Positions 35,809 through 47,000 of a DNA stretch of 64,000 nt are shown piece after piece. The first letter of the stretch is position 1. Every line of letters begins with the position of its first letter. The DNA comes from Xestospongia bergquistia (Eukaryota > Porifera > Demospongiae > Haplosclerida > Petrosiidae): positions 4,181,677-4,245,676 of the forward strand of contig OZ014419.1 in the NCBI GenBank assembly GCA_963965975.1. The letters run 5' to 3'. A model generated the notes under the pieces. That model had not been told where the DNA came from and made no database searches. It was given only the letters and a program-made list of their open reading frames with translations. The position numbers and the translations under genes are program-made.

Positions 35809-36658
35809 GGTCTTAGAGTCAAATGGAGAAGCACAAGATTGATGACTTAGAATCAAATAATTCTGAAACTATAGAACATGTTGATTATTTTATGACCGTT
35901 TATCACTTCTCCTACCACCTGACTTAAATGATTAACACTAAAGATCAAGTGATTTATCAGTCTCTTGTAGCAACAATAATTCAAACTATTTTTAATATAC
36001 ACATAGCCAGTACCACATTTATTGCAAACTAGTGATTAGATCAAATAAGTTAACAATCTCGTGCATGCTAGCCACAACCTCCTAGTATATCAGTCATATA
36101 TGTATAATGGTGACTATTAGAAGCAAACCTAATCATAAAATGTATGAAAAGGTTTCTTTTAACTTGTGTAATCATTGTTTAGAAAACAGATCTAATCATA
36201 TCATAGTGAATTATCTTATTACATATATTCACTGATTAGTTTACTATGACAATCACAGACTATCCATCCATTGTCCTTTATCATTTATCCATTCATTTTG
36301 TTATACATCCATTAAGACCTCAGAAGATGAGCTAGAGCAAAGTATAATTTGTGATAACGTCCTCATTAGTTACCTTGAATACTACAAAACCCTTCATTTT
36401 TTCTATTAAATATTCGAGACTACTTCGTAATTATGAGGTAGGTGGAATCATAGTATTGCATGAATGTTCTCTTTACTAATTCGTTGATTAAAAAAGTATA
36501 CTAATTTAAAATAATAATATAACAATGAACATACTGAATATGTTATTGTTTGTTATAAATATTTACATTGTACTGTACAAATTGAAAATAATTGTCACAT
36601 TATGATACAAGTTTCAACACTCCTTTACTTTACATTTGTATATAATCTTACTAAATTA
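34410..36658 (+). other. Decayed gene remnants and simple repeats
   Basis: Apart from the exon-like piece at 34950-35008 and a short frame after the CT tract at 35812 (VLESNGEAQD-stop), no coding exon is supported. CCAT-type tetranucleotides occur near 35460-35510 and 36260-36310. Confidence 0.4.
35752..35809. repeat. (CT)n microsatellite
   Basis: Long TC run ending in a CTCTAG acceptor-like site, the same arrangement as at 3484-3553. Polypyrimidine microsatellites appear to have grown from splice-acceptor tracts in this genome. Confidence 0.9.
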
Positions 36659-36800
36659 GATATCAATATTAGTAGATATGATATCAGCGTTGATAGGTCT
36701 GATATCAGCATTTCTAAATCAGATATCAACATAAGTAAATCAGATGTCGGTATCAGTGTACGATCAGATATCTGTGTTAAAAATCATGTTGATGCCTGTT
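36659..36800 (+). repeat. 21-bp in-frame repeats at the edge of the satellite
   Basis: At the left edge of the large satellite the + strand frame reads DINISRY, DISVDRS, DISISKS, DINISKS, DVGISVRS, DICVKNH: about six heptapeptide-coding 21-bp units built on GATATCA. The same GATATCA/AGATCAG words make up the larger ~85-bp monomers that follow, so this may be the simplest surviving form of the satellite. Confidence 0.65.
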
Positions 36801-39800
36801 TGTAGTAGATCAGATATAAACATGAGTAAATCAGATCTCGGTGTTAGATCAGGTATGAGTGTTAGTGACACATGAGATATCAATGTTAAGAATCATGTTG
36901 ATGTCAGTGTGTAGTAGATCAGATATCAACAGATGTTAGATCAGGTATCAGTGTAAAGAATCATGTTGACGTCAATGTCTAGTAGATCATATATCAACAT
37001 GACTAAATCAGATCTCAGTGTCATTTCAGATGTTAGTATTAAAAATCATGTGATGTCTGCTTGCAGTAGATCAGATATCAACATGAGTAAATGAGATCTC
37101 AGTGTTAGATCAGATATCATAGTCAGTGTCAGTTGAGACATCAGAGTTAAGAATCATGTTGATCTCACTGTGTAGATCACATATAAACATGTTAGATCAG
37201 CTATCAGTGTTAAGAATCATGTTAAAGTCAGTGTAGTAGATGATATATCAACACGAGTAAATCATATCTGTTAGATCAGATGTCAATTTGTGTTAAATCA
37301 GATGTTAGTGTTAAGAATCATGTTGATGTCTGTTTAGATGTCTGTTTACAGTAGATCAGATATCATCATAAGTAAATCAGATCTCATTGTTAGATAATCA
37401 GTGTCAAATAATATATCAGTGTTAGGAATCATGTTCATATCAGTGTAGTAGATGAGATATAAACAGATGTCAGATGAGGTCAGTCTTAAGAATCATGTTA
37501 TTGTCGGTGAGTAATAGATCAGATACCAACAGGTGTTACAGCAGGTACCAGTGTTAAGAATCATGTTGATGTCAATGTGTAGTACATCAGATATAAAGAT
37601 GTCAGATCATGTATCAGTGTTAAGAATCATGTTGATGTCAGTATAGTAGATCAGATATCAACATGAATAAATCTGATCTCAGTGTTAGATGAGATCATGC
37701 TCAGTGTCAGATAAGATATCAGCGTTAAGAATCATGTTGATGTCAGCATGTAGTAGATCAGATATCAACAGACATTAGATCAGGTATCAGTTAAAAATCA
37801 TTTTGATGTCAGTGTGTAGATCAAATATCAACATCAGTAATCAGATCTCAGTGTTACATCAGATGTTAGTATTAAGAATCATCTTGATGTCTGTTTGCAA
37901 GGGGTATCAGTGTTAAGAATCATGTTGATGTCAGTGTGTAGTAGATCAGAAATCAAGAGTAAATCAAATCTCGGTGATAAATCAGGTATCAGTGTTAGGA
38001 ATCATAAGAATCATGTTAATGTCAGTGTGTAGTAGATGATATGAGTAAACCAGATCTCAGTGTTAGATCAGGTATCAGTTTTAAGAATCTTGTTAATGTC
38101 AGTGTGTAGTATATCATATATCAACATGAGTAAATCAGATCTCAGTGTTAGATTAGTTATCATTTTCTGCGTCAGATAAGATATCAGTGTTAAGAATCAT
38201 GTTGATATCAGCATTGTGGTAGATCAGATATCAACAGATGTTAGATCAGGTATCAGTGTTAAGAATCGTCTTGATTTCAGTGTGTAGTAGATCAGATAGA
38301 TAAGATAACAAGAGTAAATCAGATCTCGGTGTTAGATCAGGTATCAGTGTAAGGAGTCATGTTAATGTTAGTGTGTAGTAGACAAATCTATTAACATGAG
38401 TAAGTCAGATCTCAGTGTTCAATCAGATATTAGTTTGTGTTAACCGAGATGTTAGTGTTAAGAATCATGTTGATCTCTGTGTAGTAGATCATATATCAGC
38501 AGATGTTAGATCAGGTATCAATGTTAAGAATCATGTTGATGTCAGTGTGTAGTAGATCATATATCAACATGAGTAAATCAGATCTGTGTTAGATAAGATG
38601 TTAGTATTAAGAATCATTTTGATGTCTGTTTGCAGTAGATCCGATATCAACATGAGTAAATCAGATCTCAGTGTTAGATCAGATTTCATAGTCAGTGTCA
38701 GATGAGATATCAGTGTTAAGAATCGTGTTGATGTCACTGTGAAGTCAATCAGAAATCAACAGTAAAGCAGATCTCGGTGTTAAATCAGGTATCAGTGTTA
38801 GAATCACAAGAATCATGTTAATGTCAGTGTGTAGTAGATGATACATTAACATGAGTAAATCAGTGTTAGATCAGATATCTGTTTGTTAAATCAGATGTTA
38901 AGAGTCATGTTCATGTCTGTTTGCAGTAGATCAAATATCCACATTAGTAATCAGATCTCAGTGTTAAATCAGATATCATAGTGTCAGATGAGATATCAGT
39001 CATAAGAATTATGATGATGTCAGTGTGTAGTAGATCAGATATCTACAGACGTTAGATCAGGTATCATTGTTAAGAATCATTTCGATGTCAGTGTGTAGTA
39101 GATCAGATAACAACAAGAGTAAATCAGATCTTGGTGTTAGATCAGGTATCACCATTAAGAATCATGTTCATATCAGTGTGTAGATCAGATATAAACATGT
39201 ATTAGATCAGATATCAGTGTTAAAAATCGTCATGATGCCAATTTGTAGATCAGAAATCAACAAGAGTAAGTCAGATCTCGGTGTTTGATTAGGTATCAAT
39301 GTTAAGAATAATGTTAATGGCAGTGTGTAGTAGATCATATGTCTACATGAGTGAATCAAATCTCAGTGTTAGATCAGATTTTAGTATTAAGAATCATGTT
39401 GATGTACATATAAACATGAGTAAATAAAATCTCACTGTTAGATCAGATATTATAGTCAGTATCGGATGAGATATCAGTGTTAAGAATCATGTTGATCACT
39501 GTGTAGATCATATATCAACATGAGTAAATGAGATCTGTGTTAGATCAGATATCATTGTGTTAAATCATATGTTAGTGTTAAGAATCAAGTTGGTGTCTGT
39601 TTACAGTAAATCAGATATCAACATGAGTAAATCAGATTTCAGTGTTAGATCAGATATCATAGTCAGTGTCAGATAAGATGTCAGTGTTAAGAATCATGTT
39701 TATATCGCTGTGTAGTAGATCAGATATAAACATGTGTTAGATCAGTTATCAGTGTTAACAATCGTGTTGATGTCAGTGTAGATCAGATATCAACAAGAGT

Positions 39801-42510
39801 AAAACGGATATTGGTGTTAGATCAGGTATCAGTGTTAATAATTGTGTTAATGTAAGTGTGTAGAAGATCAGATATCAATCTGAGTCAATCTGATCTCAGT
39901 GTTAGATGGGATATCATAGTGTCATATGAGATATCAGTGTTAAGAATTATATTGATGTCAGTGTGTATATGAGATGTCAACAGGTGTTAGATCATGTATC
40001 AGTATTCAGAATCATGTTAATGTCAGTGTGTAGTAGATCAGAAATCAAGAGTAAATCAGATGTTGGTGTTAAATCAACTATCAGTGTTAAGAATCATAAG
40101 AACCATGTTAATTTCAGTGTGTAGTAGATGATATATCAACATGAGTAAATCAGATCTCGGTGTTAGATCAGATATCAGTTTGTGTTAAATCAGATGTTAG
40201 TGTTAAGAGTCATGTTGATGTCTGTTTGCAGTTGATCAAATATCAACATGAGTAAATCAGATCTCAGTGTTAGATCAGATATCATAGTGTCAGATGAGAT
40301 ATCATAGATAAGAGTTATGTTGATGTCAGTGTGTAGTAGATATGATATCAACAGATGTTAGATCAGGTATCAGTGTTAAGAATTGTGTTGATGTCAGTGT
40401 GTAGTAGATCAGATAACAACAAGAGTAAATCAGATCTCAATGTTAGATCAGGTATCAGTTATAAGAATCCCGTTAATGTCAGTGTGTAGTAGATCGTATA
40501 TTAACATGAGTAACTCAGACCTGTGTTAGATCAAACGTTAGTATTAAGAATCATGTTTATGTCTTTTTGCAGTAGATCAGATGTCAACATAAGTAAATGA
40601 GATCTTAATGTTATATCAGATATCATAGTTACTGTCAGATGAGACATCAGTGTTAAGAATTATGTTGATGTCAGTGTGTAGTAGATCAGATATCAACAGA
40701 CGTTAGATCAGATATCAGTGTTAAGAATTGTGTTGATGTCAGTGTGTAGTAGATGAGATATCAGCAAGAGTAAATCAGATCTCAGTGTTAGATCAGATAT
40801 CAGTTTATGTTAAATGAGATGTAAGTGTGAAGAATCATGTTGATGTCTTTTTGCAGTAGGTCAATTATCAACATGAGTAAATCAGATCTCAGTGTTAGAT
40901 CAGTATCAAAGTTAGTGTCAGATGAGATATCAGTGTTAAGAATCATGTTCATATCAGTGTGTAGTAGATCACATATAAACATGTTAGATCAGGTATTAGT
41001 GTTAAGAATCGTGTTGATGTTAGTGTAGATCAGATATCAACAAGAGTATATAGGATATTGGTGTTAGATCAGGTATCAGTGTTAAGAATTGTGTTAATGT
41101 AAGTCTGTAGTATATCAGATATCAACATGAGTAAATCTGATCTGTGTTAGATGAGATATCAGTGTCATAATAGATATCAGTGTTAAGAATCATGTTGATG
41201 TTAGTGTGTAGTAGATAAGATGTCAACAGGTGTGTGATCATGTATCAGTGTTAAGAATCACGTTGATCAGTTTGTGGTACATGAAATATGAATAAGAGTG
41301 AATCAGGTCTAGGTTTTAGATCATGTATCAGTTTTAATGTCAGTGTGTGGTAGATCATATATCAACATGAGTAAATCAGATCTCAGTGTTAGATCAGGTG
41401 TTAGTGTTAAGAATCATTATGTATGTCTGCTTGCAGTAGATCAAATATCAACATGAGTTAATCAGATCTCAGTGTTAGATCAGATATCAAAGTTAGTGTA
41501 AGATGAAATATCAGTCATAAAAATTATGTTGATGTCAGTATGTAGTAGATCAGATATCATCAAATGTTAGATCAGGTATCAGTGTTAACAATCATGTTGG
41601 TATCTGTCTGTAGTAGATCAGATAACAACAAGAGTAAATAAGATTTCGGTGTCAGATGAGATATCAGTGTTAAGAATCATGTTCATATCAGTGTGTAGTA
41701 GATCACATATAAACATGTGTTTGATCAGGTGTTCGTGTTAATGATAATGTTGATGTTCGTTTGCTGTATATCAGATATGAATAAATTGGATATTGGTGTT
41801 AGATCAGGTATCAGTATTAAGAATTGTGCTAATGTAAGTCTGTAGTAGATCAGATATCAACATGAGTAAATCTGATCTGTATTAGATAAGATATCAAAGT
41901 TAGTGTCAGATGAGATATCAGTGTTAAAAATTATGTTGATGTCAGTGTGTAGTAGATCAGATATCAACAGATGTTACATCAGGTATCAGTGTTAAGAATT
42001 GTGTTGATGTCAGTTTGTTGTACATGAGATATCAACAAGAGTGAATCAGGTCTCGGTGTTAGATGAGGTATCAGTTTTAAGAATCGTGTTAATGTCAGTG
42101 TGTAGTAGATCATATATCGACATGAGTAAATCAGATCTCAGTGTTAGATCAGGTGTTAGTGTTAAGAATCATATTGATGTCTGTTTGCAGTAGATCAAAT
42201 ATGAACATGAGTAATTAGTTCTCAGTGTTAGATCAGATATCAAAGTTAGTGTCAGATGAGATATCATTGATAAGAATTATGTTGATGTCAGTGTGTAGTA
42301 GATCAGATATCAACACACGTTAGATCAGTTATTAGTGTTAAGAATGATCTTGATGTCTGTGTGTAGTAGATCAGATAGCAACTAGAGTAAATCAGATCTC
42401 GGTGTTGGATCAGGTATCAGTGTCAAGAATCCTCTTAATGTCAATGAGAGATATTAGTGTTAAGATTCTTGTTGATATCAATGTGTGGTAGATCAGGTAT
42501 TAGTGTTAAG
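36800..42510. repeat. ~5.7-kb diverged satellite (~85-bp monomers)
   Basis: Tandem monomers of about 85 bp: AGATCAGATATCAACATGAG, TAAATCAGATCTCAGTGTT, AGATCAGGTATCAGTGTTAA, GAATCATGTTGATGTCAG, TGTGTAG or TTTGCAG. Monomer variants (with TATCATAGTCAGTGTCAG inserts, or lacking the ATGAGTAAATC block) alternate, suggesting loose higher-order repeats. Stops occur in all frames at every unit, so it is non-coding. It ends at a CCATCCATTCATTC tract next to the second segmental-duplication copy. Confidence 0.9.
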
Positions 42511-42621
42511 AATCGTGTTAATGTAAGTGTCCATTCATCTATTCGTCCATCCATCCATTCATTCATTCGTCCATTTATCCATTCATCCATCCATTACAGC
42601 ACTTATAAAAACCAATGTCTA

Positions 42622-43370
42622 TTACTAACTACAACATCAACAAAGCAAATAATGATTACTTCTACCTCACACTGTCCAGCTCACCCACTTCATTCCCAAA
42701 TATCTCTCTTAATTCTGTCTTCCTTTTGACCTCTCTTTAATAAAGACACTCAACAGGGCAGCTGGGCCCTGTAGCTCACCCCTTTCTTCTCCTCCACTCC
42801 TCTCACCAAAGAAGCATAAACATGAAAGAAGTATCTCCAGGTCAGCTATACCAAAATCCTCACTGTTAGGTCCTTCCCAATAATGTAGCAACATGAGGAG
42901 AATGAGCAAAAGTACTGGCAGCTAATAGTAACTATGATACTCTTAAGTAACACAAGTAGCAGTTTTAATTTCTCTATTCCTAATATACCAAGTTTAACGA
43001 AGGATTATTTTGGTTGCATATAAGAGTGCTGCCTCTTCATGTGGAGGTCTACTTACATAACAGGTTTATGCTCACATGAACTATGAATGTTATTATCGAG
43101 TGTGAATAATTATTGGTGAATTTATTAATTATTTATTTTATGTATGTACGAAAACTGTTTGACTCTTTCTTTCTCTATAGATGTTCTAGTAATATTACAA
43201 TGAATGAGAGTCTACTATTGCTTTGTAATAATATCATTAATAGTAATAGGAGAAGTACGTCACAGAACAAACCAGGTATATTTAATGAATGGATGGATGG
43301 AGGGTAACAATAGATGACAAGTGATGACAGAGTGATGGACATGTCAATGAAGTCAATGGATGGATCAGTA
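42622..43370 (+). repeat. Segmental duplication, copy 2 (left of the pogo insertion)
   Basis: Matches 33060-33813. It stops exactly at a TA (43369-43370) where the pogo-like element begins, and continues for about 18 bp on the other side (48263-48280). The exon at 43182-43276 is intact here too. Confidence 0.9.
43182..43276 (+). CDS. Exon of an unidentified + strand gene (copy 2)
   Basis: Copy of the exon at 33614-33708, with a CTCTATAG acceptor and CCAG|GTATAT donor. The frame is open: MNESLLLLCNNIINSNRRS then TSQNKPG. The downstream exon found at 34239 is not found after this copy, since the transposon and unrelated DNA follow. Confidence 0.4.
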
Positions 43371-43757
43371 GGGTAAACGGCGATTAAACGGACGAGTCCT
43401 TTTTTCGGACGCTATATCTTCAGACCTGAAGATGCTATTGATATGGAACCAACTGAATCTGAAAGACAAGGCTTTTAAACCTTGGAGTTGCAAAAATTAA
43501 CTAGATCGCAAGTATAGCCTTGATGTTAGAGGCGGGAGAAAAGGAAGTCTTGGTAAATGTTTACTCGAACGGGTGGTACCATTGAACGGACAGCACTTAA
43601 CACTTGAGACAGAACAAACCAATTGTTCCAAATCTAACAAATATAATTTGTTCACATATCGAAATACATCTGTAATAAATTTCAGCTAAAGCTGACTACG
43701 ATGTAATTAACTATGGTCGATGAGAAATATTCAGCACGCGGGCCCATTAAACGGACA
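43371..43757 (+). repeat. Left terminal inverted repeat
   Basis: About 387 bp, reverse-complementary to 47874-48260 with only scattered differences (for example ACGAG versus ACGGG near the tip). It starts GGGTAAACGGCG and ends near GCCCATTAAACGGACA. The subterminal ATTAAACGGAC motif occurs at both edges of the repeat and could be a transposase-binding motif. Confidence 0.9.
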
Positions 43758-43886
43758 TACGTAACAAAAGGGTGTGGCTTTATTATTTTAAAGTATTAAT
43801 TTTATTGTAGCAATAGTGTATGTAGGCCTAATTATTACGTGAATACAAAAATTATAGACATTTGTCACATTACATAAATACAAAAA

Positions 43887-44056
43887 TTATTGACATTTGT
43901 CACAGGAGAAGTTGACTGTATTTTTCATCCTTAGTTTCAATCCAACACAAACTTGATGAAATCATCCTCCACAGTACTCACATTCTACCCACTTATAAGC
44001 TTTGGGATGCTCACACTTCTTATTATCGCAATTTGTAATAACTTGTCCAGTGTCTG
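43887..44056 (-). CDS. PHD-like terminal exon with TGA at the conserved Trp
   Basis: After a TGTATGCAG acceptor, phase 1: DTGQVITNCDNKKCEHPKAY, then KWVECEYCGG, a TGA, then FHQVCVGLKLRMKNTVNFSC and DKCQ before TAA. All eight zinc-ligand positions of a C4HC3 PHD finger are present; only the Trp before F-H is lost, by TGG to TGA. In a functional relative this finger would bind zinc and probably a histone tail, which could steer integration. Here translation would stop inside it. Confidence 0.7.
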
Positions 44057-47000
44057 CTGCATACAAAATATTATTTGTAAAAATTAATTATAATTACCTC
44101 TCTCATTAACATTACTGCGTGTAGATCTAGTAACTTGTTCAGTAAATCCAATAGGAACAATATCTATATCAATAAATACAACATACTCTAGTTAACTATA
44201 AAAGTACTATTACCTCTCTCATTAGTAAGTTGAGTGCATCCAGATCTAGTACCTCGCCCAGTTACTCCAGTAGGAACAACATCTGTATCATTAAATACAT
44301 TATATTCTAGTTAACTATAAAAGAACTATTACCTCTTTCTTTAGTAAGTTGAGTGCGTGTAGCTCTAGTACCTTGTCCAGTAGGAACAATATCTGTATCA
44401 TTAAATACATTATATTCTAGTTAACTATAAAAGAACTACTACCTCTTTCTTTAGTAAGTTGAGTGCGTGTAGCTCTAGTACCTTGTCCAGTAGGAACAAT
44501 ATCTGTATCATTAAATACATTATATTCTAGTTAACTATAAAAGAACTATTACCTCTTTCTTTAGTAAGTTGAGTGCATGTAGATCTAATACCTTGTCCAG
44601 TAGGAACAATATCTGTATCATTAAATACATTATATTCTAGTTAACTATAAAAGAACTATTACCTCTTTCTTTAGTAAGTTGAGTGTGTGTAGCTCTAGTA
44701 CCTTGTCCAGTAGGAACAACATCTGTATCATTAAATACATTATATTCTAGTTAACTATAAAAGAGCTATTACCTCTCACTTTAGTAAGTTGAGTGCGTGT
44801 AGATCTAGTACCTTGTCCAGTAGGAACAACATCTATATCATTAAATACATTATATTCTAGTTAACTATAAAAGAACTATTACCTCTTTCTTTAGTAAGTT
44901 GAGTATGTGTAGCTCTAGTACCTTGTCCAGTAGGAACAACATCTATATCATTAAATACATTATATTCTAGTTAACTATAAAAGAACTATTACCTCTCTCA
45001 TTAGCAAGTTGAGTGCGTGTAGATCTAGTACCTTGTCCAGTAGGAACAACATCTATATCATTAAAAACATTATATTCTAGCTAACTATAAAAGGACTATT
45101 ACATTGTTAGTAAGTTGAGTGCATGTATATCTCCTACTTTGTCCAGTTATTCCAGTGGGAATATTCTGTATGATAAATACTAGCTGAGTTATGATACATT
45201 AATCTTTTATCTTTGCTAATCATGATGAGTGCAGTTATAGAAATAGTGTCTACTATATCTGTTACTCATACAACTTCTCTAAATAATTTGATGTCAATTT
45301 GTCATGCCAACACAATATGCCAAAACCCAAGGTTTAATAAGAGTTGCCGTGATTATATAGTTCATTAGATGTCGTTCCTACTGGATTAACTGGAGGAGGT
45401 AGTAGATCTACACATACTACACTTAGTAGTGATGTTAATGAAAGAGGTTACAGTGCATATATACTATATAGTTGATTATGAATATACACAGGTCACACAC
45501 ACCTTAATTACTAACCTTGTAGTAGTAGTTTCTGTTCATGCTCTATCTTTTCTTTCTGTTTGTTAATCTTTTCCTCTTGCTCTTGAATCCGTTTCAGTTG
45601 TGCCTCAATCTTCCGTTGGTGCTGTTCTTTCTTTTCTTTGTTCTTTTCATCTCGTTTTCTTTCCCTTTCCATTTTGTTTCGTTCTTTTCTTTTGATTTCA
45701 GCGATTATTTTCTCTTCCTTTTCTTTTAATCTCTTTCGATTTTCTTCACTTGTGATCACCTTAGCAGAGGAAGAAGGATTTGATAAAACAGGTAACTTAA
45801 TAGAAGATACTTCTTTGTCCAATACTTTAGCCAATGTTCCAGTTCATTTGAGCAGATTGACAGGTTGAGCTATGTTAGTGTCAAGCTGTTTTGGAGCAGT
45901 AAATGTATGCTGTAACCTCAGCCATGTATTATAACGAGTATCAGTATCAATATCATAACCTTTCCCTTGTCTTCTTCTATACTTTGCTTCTTCTTCAGCA
46001 GCAAATACAAAGTCATCTTCTGTTATTGAGTTGTCATCATTGTTCCTCTCTGGTGATAGTGGTGAGTCATAATATGATGGATCATAACATGTTTGATGTC
46101 CACTAGCTGCAATGGTGTCGAGCGGCTTTTGAGAAGTGAACGTATGCTGTGACCTCAGCCATGCATTATAACGAGTATCAGTATCAATGTCATAACCTTC
46201 CTCTTGTCTTTTTCTATACTTTGGTTCTTCTTCAGCAGTAAATACCAAGTCATCTTCTGTTATTGAGTTGTCACTATTGTCCCTCTCTGGTGATAGTGGT
46301 GAGTCATAATAAGATGGATAATAACACGACATCCTACTTAATGATCTTAACTTTGATAGATTAGAAGGACTTAAATGACATGAAGGTGATGGTGTGATAT
46401 TGATAGAGTGCAATTGAGAATGCTCAAGGGTAGAAGGTGGAGTAGACTGATAAACATGGATATGAAAATGAGACTGGGGTTGAGGTGTCTGAAGAGGCTG
46501 CAGAAATGGGATGTGTTGATTTGATATGGGGGAGCTCTTATCTTCAGCAGGGAGCAATTTTGTCTTGTCAAGAGGGTAAATACCTGTGTTACGAAATTCT
46601 GAAATTATATTCAAAGGTGTCATAGCTTTCAGCCATGATTTGCTAAATACTGTGGAGAAAGAAAACTTAGAAACGACTTTTCCGGGGTTCTTCAACAGGA
46701 ATGCATGACATTCTTCTCTCCATGCTTGTTTAAGGGGAGAAAAAGCACCTTTATCCAATGGTTGGGTGCGGTGTGTACTATTGGGAGGGAGACACATTAC
46801 TATGATTTTCTCATTTGCTGCCCTATGTATGAAATCAGGTGTGAAATGAGATGAATGACCGTCCATTAGTATCAATAATGGACGAGCTGGTGGGGCATAT
46901 CTTAGAAAATGAAAAGTAAACCAATCAGAGAAAATTTCTTTGTTGATCCACCCACTTTCTGACAAACCATACATTGTTCCTGGAACTTCCCCTACATCCA

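Noticed and set aside
36800..42510. Satellite read as exon-intron cassettes (GTATCAG..TTTGCAG, ~38 bp) like the other arrays
   Set aside because: The unit is ~85 bp, not a multiple of three, and any GT..AG splicing pattern I tried shifts frame or creates TGA in the next unit.
42709..42909. 66-codon minus frame in the segmental duplication (CFFGERSGGEERGELQGPAA)
   Set aside because: Similar in both duplication copies, but duplication alone explains that; no start context or family recognised.
45538..45868. Plus-strand Phe/Leu-rich frames that look like membrane proteins
   Set aside because: They are the complement of the Lys/Glu coiled-coil coding sequence of the transposon gene.
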